From Zhengitettix transpicula (taxonomy: Eukaryota; Arthropoda; Insecta; Orthoptera; Tetrigidae): 64,000 bases of DNA. The position numbers and the translations under genes are program-made. The notes under the pieces are model-generated. The model had not been told where the DNA came from. It made no database searches and worked only from the letters and a program-made list of their open reading frames with translations. Below, one piece after another: positions 22,757 to 35,247 of the stretch (the stretch's first letter is position 1; the number at the start of each line of letters is the position of its first letter). The stretch covers positions 60,739,501 through 60,803,500 of the forward strand of contig CM073593.1 in assembly GCA_037074705.1 (NCBI GenBank), written 5' to 3'.

Positions 22757-23030
22757 AGTGTAATAATAATAATATGTATTGTATTACTGTTGTTTTCTGA
22801 GCCAACGTCTAAACTGATCAGCGCTATTCGGAAAAGTCGTTAGTAATTCTGCAGACAATGAATTCCAGTCCCGAATTGATCTAGTAATAAATGAATATTT
22901 CCCAACGTGTGTGCGTTGCCCTTTTTCTTTAATTTTGAAATAATGATCATTTTTAGAAATAAAAGTTGGCTCCAAGAGATGATTTTTAGTTTATTTCCAG
23001 GCCGGTTGACCTTCATAAGCTATGTATATT
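22757..23030 (-). pseudogene. LINE fragment: C-terminal end of a reverse-transcriptase ORF
   Basis: On the minus strand, 22784-22975 encodes about 63 residues ending in a stop. Near residues 25-45 is the pattern GKYSF-TRSIRDWNSLSAEL, then a phenylalanine/proline segment and a basic terminus. This [R/T]IRDWN-LP-type motif is the familiar extreme C-terminus of non-LTR retrotransposon RT proteins in the CR1/Jockey/RTE range. A stop lies a few codons upstream in frame, and the RT catalytic domain and endonuclease are absent, so this is a 5'-truncated, dead copy. After the stop, the minus strand runs into a short untranslated region with a TATTATTATTATTA tract, consistent with the 3' end of the element. 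It sits about 60-90 bp from family B copy 1. The clade is not determined. Confidence 0.75.
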
Positions 23031-25739
23031 ACGGAAACCCTCGCGTGTTTTCTCCTACTGCTTAGAAATTCTAAATGCTCAGGAGGAAATGATTAGTTCT
23101 GTTTGAATGTATTCTTTTCATACATCTTTTTTTTCCTTTCCCGTTTCTGAAAACATGAGTTTTACATACTTACAGGATCTCCTGTAAGTCATTCTCTTGT
23201 CTCCCTGAACGTGAAATAGCTTCAAAAAATATTTCCTGCAAGTTTACCATTGTTATTTTTTAATTTTTAAAAATATTAAATATGTGTGAAAACTTAAAAT
23301 CTTATTGTAAATTTATATAAAATTTCTGAGTTTTACGTATATGTTGGAAAATATTTGAACTATTTACATAGAATGAAAACTACGAAACAGAGATTTAAGT
23401 GTTTGTTATTTTATGACGCATAAATTTTATCAATCTGCACTACTGCATTTTGCAGGAAGAATTTTATATACTTCTTGACTCACGCTGGATCATTTTTAAG
23501 CCCATGAACTAAGACGATCCAGTTTCGTGCCCTTCAATGCATGTACCAACCCCCTCTCCGTGGACAGCATAAGATTTCAGTAAGCGCTTAGAGATTGACC
23601 TCGTTAAATCTTATCGTGTGTGTTTATTAAGCGCTCCCCTCCCTCAATTACGTCACCCGCCTTCTTTCGTGACGCTCAACGTAGTAGTTGTCAATATTAT
23701 ATTTCCTGGGTATGATATTAATATTATACTTCAAGCGTTACCCAATGAACTGCCAAGTTTATTTATTTTGGGACGTTTAAAGTTTCAGTGTTGGTGTTAT
23801 TTTTATTGTAGACTCCACAAAATGTTTCTTCTTAGTTTTTTATATTTTCGTCTTTTATTTATGTAATTATTTTGAATTAAAACACAACAGAACAAATTAT
23901 GCTTGTTCCTCAAGTGAAAATATACGCACAAATACTGAGCTGTTGTTATTTCCTTACCAAAATGTTATATTAACTTATGAAGATTTCATGTGTTTGAGAG
24001 TGTATGACACGAAATACGGATCCAATCATTTTCTATTCCTTATGTCGCTTGAATTTTCTAGTTTTGCCTCCACACGAAATAAATATGTTTACATAAACGT
24101 GTTAATTTACAACCTCAAAATAACAATCGATTGACACACAGGATATGTTAATTAACAAATTATTCTCCATTTCGACTTTATTGTTAACAGACAAGTACGT
24201 GTATAACTCGTACTTTATTTGATAGCAATATCATGTCAAAATATATATTAAAAATAATAATGTTTTCCGTACTATGTTGGTCCAGTTGAGATGACTAATT
24301 GTCATTAGTATTATATATATTTTTGTAAGTATATGCGTATTAGTACAGACTGGTATTTACTATATACACAATTATTAGATTTAGATTTATTATTTATACC
24401 ATGAAAATAATAAATTATTACACTAACAAAGTTTAGAAAATAAATACTGTTCTTAACAAAAAAATATATAATTTAAAAATACGTTAAATATATTCATAAA
24501 TGTAATTAGTAATTAAAAAATGATAAATATATTATTAATCTTCAATTCTCATTCGACGGAGTTCCCAGTAGAAAATCTTACTTCGATTTCCGTCCACACT
24601 GAATGTGTGTAAGCATATTGCTAAGCTATTTCATAATAAAAAAATATACAGTCTAGCTAACTTTCTTTTTATATTAAATTATATAATTAAATAATTACAT
24701 TTGTGGTTTTACTATATATAATTTTCATTCATCTGATTAAATAATAACGTATTATTAAAGTACTGTAATGAATTTATGAATAATTTCAACGGAAGAATCT
24801 GTATAAATATGTAAAATTATGCATTACATTTTAAGCATATTTAACAACCAATATAAATTGGAATCCCGAATCCTTCTCGTTCCCTTTTAAACCCTATTTA
24901 AATCCGTTTATGTTGGTAATACTTTGCATTAGTTAAATTCGAGTATCATTTTTACAGAGTTTAGTTGGGCCTTTCAGACGCTAATACCTTCATTTAGATG
25001 CTCCTTAGACCGTCGGTGCAGTCGCAATTCTTACACACAATGGAACTCCCTCAACCCTTTACAGTCTCAGCTTCCTCTTGAAGCAGACATTTGCACTTGT
25101 TAGAGGAGGACTCTCCATCCCAGGGATCACTCGGCTGCCAGAACCTCGTTAGTGATAACAGGGTGCATCGCTGGAAAATGAGACTTCCATTTGAGGTGAA
25201 GAAACATAATCACCCTTCAGCACTCATAGTTACTGATGGAGTTGTAATTATCACAGTTATCTGTGCATGACACGAAATTTGATCATGTACTTAAATTGAA
25301 GGTTCGCTACGGCTTGCTATACAAAAAATATTGCCATTAACTACATAGAGAGAAAAAAATGTTCATCAATGCCCGGAAGTTATGCATTTTACATCACAAA
25401 TATTTTATTACAGGGTTCAACTAAAACTAGATTCCCCCTCCCCTAAAATATCGCGGTTCTCTGTTACGCTTTTGATATATATATTTTATTTATACGATGC
25501 ATCACTACATTATATCATAAATAAATATATAAATCTGATATATGAAACATAATATGAGCAAAATGCGTAGATGCTTTTTAGAAACTAAATGCGCATTAGC
25601 AACTAGAATTTTTGAACATTTTACGAATATAAGAATTATAAAGTATTGTTAAATAATTGAATGCGAATGTATTTAATAAACATAACATTATGAAATTTAA
25701 AAAAATCCTAACACTTTCTTTGTTGATGTATAAGTAGTA
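23031..25739. other. No supported gene; GC-richer patches at 23.45-23.70 and 25.00-25.25 kb
   Basis: Mostly AT-rich sequence. 23.45-23.70 kb and 25.00-25.25 kb have near-balanced composition and could be exon or repeat remnants, but neither shows a recognisable domain or splice-bounded reading frame. Confidence 0.45.
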
Positions 25740-25815
25740 ACAGACAAAAACAAAGTTAAATAAATACCACACAAAGTTTCTGGAATCTTTGTTTCTTTCG
25801 TCAGGTGATTAAAGG
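25740..25815 (-). repeat. Family C motif copy, best-preserved core
   Basis: On the minus strand it reads TTTAATCAC, CTGACGA (25799-25805), an A/G-rich segment with GATTCC, GAAAC (about 25776-25780), then TTTGTGTGGTATTTA and TTTTTGTCTG. CTGANGA and GAAA separated by a short stem-capable segment is the layout of a hammerhead ribozyme core. The intervening stem is weak, so activity is doubtful. Confidence 0.55.
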
Positions 25816-26784
25816 AACGCAAGAGCCGTAAGAACGCACAACAAACCATGATACCAAAATTAATGAAATTAATTTATAAACTACGTCTGTTTTTTTCGTA
25901 TAATAATTAGATAAAGTAACCAGATGAGAGACAATAATAATAATTAAAAATAATAAAATTTTATAAAATATATATTACATTATTGTTAAGTCTTATCAAA
26001 TCAACCTTGTATTAAATACATTCAATAATTGTCATCCAAATTTACAATTCACCCATGAACTTGGATTGAACCGTTACCTTAATTTCCACTGTATCCATTC
26101 ACAATTCTTCCATTTCACGAATTGGTTAAGAAAGCCTAAATACTCAGGCGTGATCTCCAATTTCTATCTAATCATCCTTCTGACCAAAAAAAAAGGGCTG
26201 CTATGTATATAATTTTGTAATTTCAACAACACACCCAATTAATTTTAAGATTTTCCAATGAGTACTCTTTAAATTTTAACATATAAACATTATATTGAAC
26301 ATAAGCCTTTATCATACTGCCACTTACCTTAATCTAAATTTTTTCTCGTACTCCAATATTACACGTCTCCATCTTAAGTTTCTCCATTTTTTTTAAAAAA
26401 AAATATCAAATATCGATCATTTACATATCTACTAATACTTTTTCCTTCTTGATTAAAAACTAAACGGACACACTTGACACCTACAGTAAAGATCTTGCTA
26501 TATAGGGCAAACAAAACGTTCACTTAAAACCAGTACCCAGGAACATTAACGGTAATATCAAACTTCTCAACGATAAACAAACATATTATTAATTCAAAAC
26601 ATACATTGGATAGGTAAAATGCTAATTTTTTACACGACACCAGGTACCATTCTAGAATTACGTCAGAAATGCTTCATATTAATTCCAACATCACAGAAAT
26701 TAAAGACCAAACTACGCTAATGCTCCTGCTTTCCCGTTGGCGTTGGCTTTTGCTTCGCTTTTGAGTTTTCCAACTGTATTGTGT
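25816..26784. other. AT-rich stretch between family C motifs
   Basis: It could be the interior of a roughly 1.1-1.3 kb element bounded by the minus-strand motif at 25740-25815 and plus-strand motifs at 26.8 and 27.0 kb. No transposase, RT or other protein is recognisable in it. 26725-26780 has a repeated GGCGTTGGCTTTTGCTTCGC-like composition. Confidence 0.35.
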
Positions 26785-26880
26785 GATTGTGTCGCTCTTT
26801 GCCCTTGTTTTTTCTGAAAAAAGTAACAAGGTTTCCAGGAACGTTTTGTGGTATTTATATAACAACTTATTTTGTATGTA
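26785..26880 (+). repeat. Family C motif copy, degraded core
   Basis: It contains TGTGTCGCTCT, CTGAAAAAAGTAACAAGG, TTTCCAGGAACG, then TTTTGTGGTATTTATAT and ACTTATTTTGT. The segment from GTGTCGCTCT onward is also found at 49690-49775, which shows that the repeat extends beyond the short core in both directions. Confidence 0.55.
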
Positions 26881-26974
26881 TTTTATTTTATCTTATTATT
26901 TTTTAAAACAGATGTTTTATTTCTTCATTTTCCTTTTTAGTTTGTCACCTAGTTTGTGAGTTGCGTCGTATTTA

Positions 26975-27065
26975 CAGCTCTTGTGTTTGTTAAATCACCT
27001 GATTACAGTAACAAGGATTACAGAAACGTTGGTCGGTATTTAATTAGCACATATTTTTGTCTTTT
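26975..27065 (+). repeat. Family C motif copy
   Basis: TTAAATCACCTGATTA, AACAAGGATTACA, GAAACGTTGG, then CGGTATTTAATTAGCACA and TTTTTGTC occur in the same order as in the 4.7-kb copy. The core GA is lost (CTGATTA), so any ribozyme function would be dead here. Confidence 0.55.
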
Positions 27066-28932
27066 GTGAGACTACTTATTTATCTTATTATAATAGTATT
27101 AACCCTGGCCTGTTTTATATTTTAATTAAGAATTTATGTCTTAGTCTCCTTTTTTTATATTTATCACATTAATCTCCTGAATTAATGTGGTTGAAGTATT
27201 TATAATTGCAAATATTTATTTTTACGCGTAAATTTGATACTTTTATTAATATATGATCATGTTTTAGAAAATTAAAGACCTATTGTAGACGCGTGGTCGA
27301 ATTTACCTTTTAAGAATATATTACAAGAGAGAAATAACTGTCCTACGATTGGAATGATAAGAACCTACTACTACTTTTTTCCTACGGCTTGAATTATTAC
27401 GGAAAAAAACTTAGGTATTATTTCTCGCTTATAAGAATTATTTCTCACAGTAAACACTTTTTACTACGAGCAGCAAGAATTTTATATGATAGAGCATGTA
27501 GCCATCTTCACGTTCAAATTTCGAGTTAATCTCCCGGTTTTCTGCACAGCTTAGTGTCTGAGCATGTGAGTTACTTTCTTACTCACCCATTCCGTGTGTA
27601 GGAGCCAAGAAACGTGTGTATCCTTGCTGAAAATTTTAAAAGTGTAATGAATTATTTAAGAAGCTGTAAAGCTTCCGGTGTTGTAGACCTTCACTGGGGT
27701 TGACGAACTTAACGTTCCCACTCGTTTTCATGCTCAAAGCGAACGTGGTCTCAACTCTCCTTCACACAGCTCGGCTCTTCAAAACAGGTTTTGAGCCCGA
27801 ATATTAAATTATTTCCCGGGGCATTACAAAATGACAGAAATGTCTGCAAAGCAGTGTTTTGAGCAGCAAGTTGTTACTGAGCTTGCCCCCCCCCCCCCCC
27901 CCATCTCTCCTCCCACTCAATTGCCCCGAATTCGGTTTGAATATCTCCCTGGCGTGTCTCTCTCGCGATTTAAAGGCAAAGACGGAAACAGAACCGCAAT
28001 GCGATTACAACTTGGAGCGAACGGCTCACTCGTCCCATTCAATGCCGTTCACCTGGACTGCAGCTATAGAAAGTACTTACTGCAGACAAACTGAAACGAA
28101 CAACTGAATTTAATCGTGAAATTGTTAGCATGAATTTGATTGCTGGAAATTCTAAATTGTATTTAAATTTATACCTAGTTTGTATTTCATTCTATATCTC
28201 TATTAAAAGACATAATTGTGTACCTTTTATACAATTTACTGTTGTAAATTCATGTTTACTTTCGATAAAATACAATCACTGGCTGAAAAAAATGTATTAA
28301 CTGTAGTGAAGCATAATAAGAATAAATGAATAAACGAGACAATTTATCAGAAACATTTAAATAAAACAAAAATAAATACATTTTAATAAAATGAAATGAA
28401 TATCGTTCCATTTCTTTGTAACCTCGTTAGGTGAAAATATAAAGATAAATTATATTTTATATACATGATATTAATTAAACAAAGTATGTGAATATATATT
28501 CAAAATTTTTAACAAGTTGTCGTATTTATTCATTTATGATTCAATTGAAATCAAATAAGTACCACTATAAAAAGATTAATAATTTTAAAAAGTTTATCTC
28601 AATAAATAATTGAAACAAACAATTGTTCCAGAAAAATAAAATATAAATAGCTTTCACTTATGATTGTTAATCATGGAGCATTTTATTGTTTATATTTGTT
28701 ATTTATATGAATTATGATATTAATGCTTCGTGTATCAATAAATATAGAAAGGATGTGATGCATTAAATATAAAAAAAATATTTCATCAGTACATATTTAG
28801 CTTAAGTACGTCTCAGAGCCAAAACTCATAACGAACACCTTCAATATCTTTTCTTTTGTGTATAGAAGAATAAAAAAAATCTGCAGGCCAGTTAGAAACT
28901 CCAATATTTCCTCGGCTCGTTTAAAATCGAAC
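27066..28932. other. No supported gene; GC-richer patch at 27.5-28.1 kb
   Basis: 27.50-28.10 kb is more balanced in composition and contains overlapping 82-87-codon ORFs with a proline run encoded by the poly(C) tract. No domain is recognised, and the overlap of two open frames argues for chance. CACATTAAT/ATTAATGTG at 27165-27189 is a small hairpin. The rest is AT-rich. Confidence 0.4.
27886..27902. repeat. Poly(C) tract, 17 bases
   Basis: An uninterrupted run of 17 C in an otherwise AT-rich region. Such tracts are slippage-prone, so the reading frame of the ORFs across it and the tract length in the assembly are both uncertain. Confidence 0.9.
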
Positions 28933-28974
28933 GTTCTTTTTCACCCGTTCTTTTTCACCCGTTCCTTTTCACCC
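28933..28974 (+). repeat. 14-bp tandem repeat, three units
   Basis: GTTCTTTTTCACCC is repeated at 28933, 28947 and 28961. The third copy carries one substitution (GTTCCTTTTCACCC). Confidence 0.9.
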
Positions 28975-31900
28975 AAAGTGAGAATTTATATTTGAAACTT
29001 AAATGAATATCATAATTGGTTTTATAATATTTTTTGCATTCAAAAAAAATATTTCCTTTACATTGGACTAATTGACTAGTTTATTAAATGTGTGTTCAAA
29101 ATTTAAGATATTTTATACGAGCAATCATTATTGGAAAATTGATTACCATTTGTTATTTTTCTTTTCAACTTAGTAATCGATAATAATACATATTTGAGTA
29201 TTTTACACACGGAATCTTTGGGGAAATTAAGAAATAAATTAATTTAGCAAGGAAATTAAATGAAACCACGGCCACGTAAAACTTGAGAAACTTCTGAAGT
29301 CTCCCTGTCCGCATTACTACAAATGTATATTAATTTACACGAAACCGCACGGACGCCGGGTGTAATGAAGACGACGTACTTCCTCTACCAAGCTCTTCTC
29401 CTTCCTTAAACTTTGTTCCACTAGAACACCTTAGCATGTCACGTACTTGTATGTAGTTTCTACATTTGTTGACAACAGCATAATACCACTTGCACTCATT
29501 TTTCGAACACATTCATGTCGGTGGTGTTCAGAAGTGTAAAGTAGGCTTACCCGCATATCTCGTTTTGCGGTCAGCGGAATATCCGAAAAATTGTTTATCA
29601 AAAAAATAACTAATTATCTATGGAAATGATTAAAAACTTTTTCCAAGTTAAATCCTCTGTATTTTCATCCGTTTACGCTGTAAAATAGAGTTCTTTTTTT
29701 CAATTTCTTAGAAAACTATTTGTTGCATTCAAGTCAATCGGATATTTCTTATGGAAAATATTGTGATTATTACACACTATCCGTTTAGTGATCAAAGTTC
29801 CTTAACCAAAGTAATAATTTCGCAGAATATCTTAATCAGTACACCCTGTTCTGCTCATCGTAGATTGAAAAAAAAATTCCAATTTACTCAGTGTCCTCAA
29901 AAATAGTATTTCAATTGAAATTTAAGTTTTGGCAGATAGAATGTTTGAAAGTTATTATTTAGTAAATTATCTCAACTGCTTCAATCCTTGATGATGATTT
30001 TTTTTCTATTTTTTAAACTAATTTTTTAAGATGTAGATTTGTTAATAAAATACGGAAAAATATCAAACGTGTCCAAAGTTAATTTAGCTCATGATGTTTC
30101 ACATATGCAACAAATATATAAATAGGTCTGATTTATCACTAATTCGGATTAATTGGATAATTATTATTTTAGTGCAATAAGAATACACAGAAAATAAATA
30201 TTCTGAAGTTGACTGGCGAGCAAAAAAATCTGGAATAAGGGGTTGACTCATAGAAAGCTAGGACAGATATTATTTAACCTGTCCGTGATGCCAAGAATTT
30301 CACATTTGCATGTTATTTCATATCTGCATCACAAATTATCTCTCTTAGAAATAAATACATGCTTCTGGGGTGATACTAAAAGTTATGTTGAATATATTCT
30401 GCACTATCCACTAAAGGGTTATCGGTGGTATTGGAGAAGATACAAACGAATAATATCATTAAAAATATTGAAATTCATGGAGAACAAGTTTCGAGAAAAA
30501 ATTTATTTATTATAACTCATAAAAATGACAGGTTTTTACTTTCGATACTAAATGATTTATTATTAATAATAATATAAAAAAATTCATAGTTTTTAACATT
30601 AGATGTACACTAATATAACTTTGTAAAATTATAAATAAAATAATTGAGATAATTGGTTATTAAATGTGTGAACACTTGATATAACTGTATTTGTTAAAAT
30701 TGTTTAAATTCGTAATAAATTATTTAATTACGTTCACGACGGAGCCTAGTTCCACCTAAGGCCTTTGATTTACGCTTCGTAGCTCAGAGATGGAGTAATG
30801 TCATCAAAAGTCAGGCCTTCTGGACAGTCTCCCGGAACATCTGCAACTGGCAGTCGAAAACTCATTGTATCCTCTCCACCACCAGACACCTACAAGCAAC
30901 TTGTCTAGTCGGGATTTGTAATCTGTTTAAGGTGCAACGACTACGTGTTGAAAATTTGTACAATTCTGATTTTATAGCAGTCATATTCTGTTAATTTTTA
31001 TAGAAGGCAGCACATCTGTGAAATGGCGCCGGTCCCTAGATTACACAAAAAATAGTCTGTGACTGTGCTGGTTTGATTTTGGGAAAGATCTAAAGCTCAA
31101 ATGAGAAAAAATACGTAACCTTCACATAGGTCACAAGTTTAATGAAAACTGAGAGGGTTGCATACTAAAAAATCCAATTTGAAATAAAAGTATCCAAATT
31201 ATGATTTTCTTTGTTTTTTAAACAAATTGTGTTACTGTTCAAATTGAAATATTCTCTTAATAAATCAGAAACGGATTCTCGAATATAAGAGAAATAATTT
31301 AACCGTGTATGTTTGTGGAAGTTAACTTCATACCTCGTAGAACGCAAGGGAACGCAATAGCAAGGACCAAAACGAGTGTTATCATTGCCTTTAATGTATT
31401 TCGTTATAAATTTCCCCGAACACAGACTGCGAAGCAATTCTTCTTCCGCAACCCCGGCGAAAGATAAAATAGAAAGAAAACAATATTTTTGAAGTTAGCA
31501 TTTGGCTGTCAGAATGTAAATGTCTGGGGAGACGTGCTCTTCTTAAATAGAATCTCCGCGCGCCATTAAAGAAACAAAAGAAACGGCAGACACTTGTTTA
31601 TTCTGTCTCCTTAATACAATGCGGCGGAGGAAATGGAGGGAACTAATTGAATGGAGTGAAATATAGTTCTAGGAAAGTGTTTACATGAAATATATTCCTT
31701 TTTAAAACGGAACTTCCCCTGCCAGTGTCAACTTTGCAGGAAAACACAGCTTTAAACATGTTTGCACAGATTTTAAATTAATTTTAACAAAAATTACTTC
31801 CTCTTTAGTACAGCAATCACCTAAGAGCACCAAGACATTTCACTGGAAAGATGGGTTAAATTAGACGAGAAAGGGAGCATGAGAAATATTCACTCGTTTC

Positions 31901-33055
31901 TAAAATGTTTGTTTCTTGACCTAATAGTGGAAAATTTCTGTTCTAGGATGCTTCTAAACTTACTGTGAACTTATAATGATTAATAAATTCATTCTGGTGC
32001 AAAGGTTTTCCCCTCAATGGGTATCAGAAAGTACATTTTACACAAAACAAATTTATTTTACTTCCTTCGCAGTCAAAATCATTTGTTTACAACAATACTA
32101 TGTGGGCTCAAAAATGCGCTATGAGTTCGTCCATATGTGAAAACAAAATTATACTTTTAATTATTTTTTTTTTGGTGTGCTACGATTGGGGCTACGATTT
32201 CGCTTAGTAACCATGGAAAGATAGGCCTGCATAGTTTCTTTGACGATGATACTAAGTGAGTTGACTAAAGCAATTACGATTGCATATAGTTACAGACACA
32301 CCATGCTTAAGAACCATCATGTATCAGTAGGATGGTCGAATACCAGAAGTAAATGTACTATTATAACGCTTCGTCGGTCACGGTCCAGATTTGTACGACA
32401 CCAATGAAACATATTCGTGTTAAAATTCACGCATAACATGGTACATTAAATATATGAGTAGCTGTGCACTTTAACAGTGTAAAACCTTGTAGTTCCATGT
32501 GTTAACAAACTATTAATTACTCAATTTGAATAAATACTTTCTTAAATTGTAAAGTGAATTTTATAGGTGTTCACGATGTGCCAAATGACTGCCACCAATA
32601 TTCTATATACGCATATTATTATGAAAATATAATGCACAGTTTACGGGCTTGTGAAAGTTGATTGCGAAACGACGAACGAGTGGACAGAATCCGTGCGTGC
32701 TTTACCGTCAATCAATTGAATCCGCTTATCTTTACAATTTAAATATTGCTGACATAGAGTCTTACCGCAGGGTAGGTTTGGACGACTGAAAACGGTTCCA
32801 ATTTTACTCTGTGTCGTTGGTAATATTGAACAAAGACTAGAGTTAAATTAATTGTTTCAGGAAATTGGACAAGTCAAAGAATACAGAAAATATAGAACAA
32901 CAATGAAGTATAGGCAACATCAATAAGAAAGAAAGACAAAGCAAATACGAAAAAATAGATATATAAAATATATATATCAGTGAGAAAACAATTTAAATAG
33001 GAAAAACCGTGAAAAAGAATTAACACATAAACGAGAAGAAAATAGTTAAATAAAT
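28975..33055. other. AT-rich stretch, nothing recognised
   Basis: About 4 kb with no supported gene or RNA. Somewhat GC-richer spots occur at 29.28-29.55, 30.73-30.93, 31.3-31.65 and 32.28-32.42 kb. None contains a recognisable protein motif, and 90-codon ORFs at 30243-30515 and 31165-31437 are of low-complexity composition. Confidence 0.5.
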
Positions 33056-33338
33056 ATTACAAACATTATAGATAGCCACATATATTTAAGTTATTAGTGT
33101 ATTGATTTATACAATCAATATACTTCAGGCAGACACATAAATGTATATTAGAGTAACTATTACACATTCATATTCGTCACTCACTTCTCCACTTTTACTT
33201 AGGCTCTCGTTTGAGAAGCGATGAGTTCGCGTCAGGTGAGGGGAAAACTAATAAATTTGCTGCAATATTGAAGAAGGTTCATTTTATATACAATTTAATT
33301 GTAGTGACTAAATATAACGAATAAATTTATTAGAATTT
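33056..33338. repeat. Left copy of a 283-bp direct duplication
   Basis: This matches 34021-34302 over its whole length in the same orientation, roughly 90 percent by eye, with a nearly identical core around 33150-33300 (including CTCTCGTTTGAGAAGCGATG). See the right copy for interpretation. Confidence 0.85.
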
Positions 33339-33774
33339 TTGAGTGTAATTTTATAGGAAATAATTTTATAAGAAATATTCTGTATACATTCTGCGACATA
33401 CTTTGAGAGGTGGTACAACTTACTAAAACATACATTTTTTGTTTACGAATTTATGGTCGGAAGTGACGCGTTGAGGCACGAACACAAGTCATGAGACACG
33501 AAAATAGAAACATTAATTATTTACAACATCGGCGCAAAGTCTTTCCTTACGAAAATGTTTTCAAGAAATCAAAATTGTGACCGCCTACTGCAATACATAA
33601 TTATCAGCGTCGAAGGAGTAATTGCCGAACAGTTCCAATGATGCCAGGCATTTCGCGCACGCTTTCAGCGGCAAAGCAAACGAAGTGGTCTTCAATGGAA
33701 TGTACTGGAATCTCGTAAATGATGGCCTTGAGAAGTACCTATAAGAAGTAGTCGTTGCTCGATAAATCTTACGA

Positions 33775-33990
33775 TCGGTGTAAATATAATAAATAAAATT
33801 GTCGCTTGTTTGTGTGTGTTTGTATGTTCCACAAACAAATCTACACCCGTTGAGCAATTTTGAACAAATTTTGTAGAACCGGAAACAAATTATGGACGGA
33901 AGTGGAAATTTACAAACATACTGAAACGGCCAATATTTGACTCGAATAAATATTTTTCGCGGTTATTGACATTTAGAGCTTTTTTCCTGT
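33775..33990. repeat. Diverged dispersed repeat shared with about 6.44-6.82 kb
   Basis: It has a GT/TG-rich start, then GAGCAATTTTGAACAAATTTTGT, CCGGAAACAAATTATGG, CTGAAACGGCCAATATTTGA and TCGAATAAATATTTTTCG. The last blocks match the 6.4-6.6 kb repeat in order. It lies between the two direct-repeat copies. Its ORF (33585-33857 minus) is not recognised. Confidence 0.5.
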
Positions 33991-34020
33991 TGTTTTATTT
34001 AATTTAATTTCAACTAAATT

Positions 34021-34302
34021 ATTACAAACATTATAGATAACCACATAGATTTGAGTCTTTAGTGTATTGATTTATACAATAAATATATTTAAGCTGACAC
34101 ATAAATGTATATTAGAGTAACTATTACACATTCATATTCGTCACTCACTTCTCCACTTTTACTTAGGCTCTCGTTTGAGTAGTGATGAGTTCGCGTCAGG
34201 TGAGGAGAAAACTAAGAAATTTGCTGCAATATTGAAGAAGGTTCATTTTATAAACAATTTAATTATAGTGACTAAATATATAGAGTAAATTTATTAGAAT
34301 TT
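34021..34302. repeat. Right copy of a 283-bp direct duplication
   Basis: Starts are offset by about 965 bp from the left copy. Direct repeats of this size around a roughly 680-bp interior could be the LTRs of a small non-autonomous LTR element. However, the ends are not TG...CA, and I see no primer-binding site or polypurine tract that I would trust. A simple local tandem duplication is the alternative. Confidence 0.8.
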
Positions 34303-34803
34303 ATAAAGAATTAAAAACGGACTATGATGTCACACCATGTCACGATACATAATAACGAAATTAAACTGTGTTTTGTGCATATTAAATGGATGTTTGCAGA
34401 TACTAACATATCAGAAATAGATTGGAGTATTTTTATTGCGGTTTAATAAAACAGAATATCATACAACGTATTAATTCGAAAATATTTAAATATAATCAGG
34501 AAATGTTTGCGTAAATTACTCCGTATGCTAAATTCCCAGAGGATTGATTGTTCCTGCAGAGAAACTGGCTCAACATGGGGATGCTGCCTTTATAAGAGAG
34601 TGATAGTCGTGCTTTTATTCGGATACTAAATTTTACATTTGTTAGTTTTCAACGTAAATGTAACTTTTGACGTCGTGATTGGAACACAGGGGAATTCTAA
34701 AAAAATTAAGTTTTATAGGTACTGGTGCTTCAGTTCCTGATTTTGGAGACTAATACTAACCCTTTGAGCTTGTAAAGCTCACGTTGGACGCTGAGGAATG
34801 GAA
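34303..34803. other. AT-rich spacer, nothing recognised
   Basis: No coding potential or repeat is supported between the direct duplication and the next family A copy. Confidence 0.6.
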
Positions 34804-35247
34804 TTTTTTTTTGGGTGTAAACAGGCTATGTCAACTCCCCTCTTATAGCATAGCAAAGGGATTTGAAAGGGGGGATGCGGAAGGGTGCAGGAAGGTAGCC
34901 AAGGGTAACTAGGGCCCCCGGACTATAGTTTAAGGATCCTGCCCGGCATTCGCCTAAAAGTAATGCAGGACAAACCCTAGAAAAAACTGCATCAGGTAGG
35001 TCGGGCATTGGGTACTTGTCCCACGCCCTTCTGATCGCGGGAGAAGAGTTTACTGTGGGGTCACAGCATTCCATTCTCCGTACCTCGACCAGTTTAGGAG
35101 GCAGCTGGCCGACTATTCCAATGGGAATAGCGGACAACTCTTACCGTATGCCGAAGGTCTGTGACCCCGGAACATTCACCTCTCAGAACAGGCCGAGGTG
35201 CCTCGGCTTGTGGGAACCTTAGTTCAAAAACGGAGAGGAAAATGCAT
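34804..35247 (+). repeat. Family A arm, inner end truncated
   Basis: It starts with a nine-base T-tract and GGGTGTAAACAGGC. It lacks the GAGGGTAATCCACG block, follows the other landmarks closely, and stops at GGAGAGGAAAATGCAT, about 100 bp short of the 20.4-kb arm. The 103-codon minus-strand ORF here is the family A ORF again, not a gene. Confidence 0.85.

Noticed and set aside
27831..28107. Proline-rich small protein across the poly(C) tract
   Set aside because: Two overlapping frames are open, the proline run is only the C-tract, and no domain is visible.
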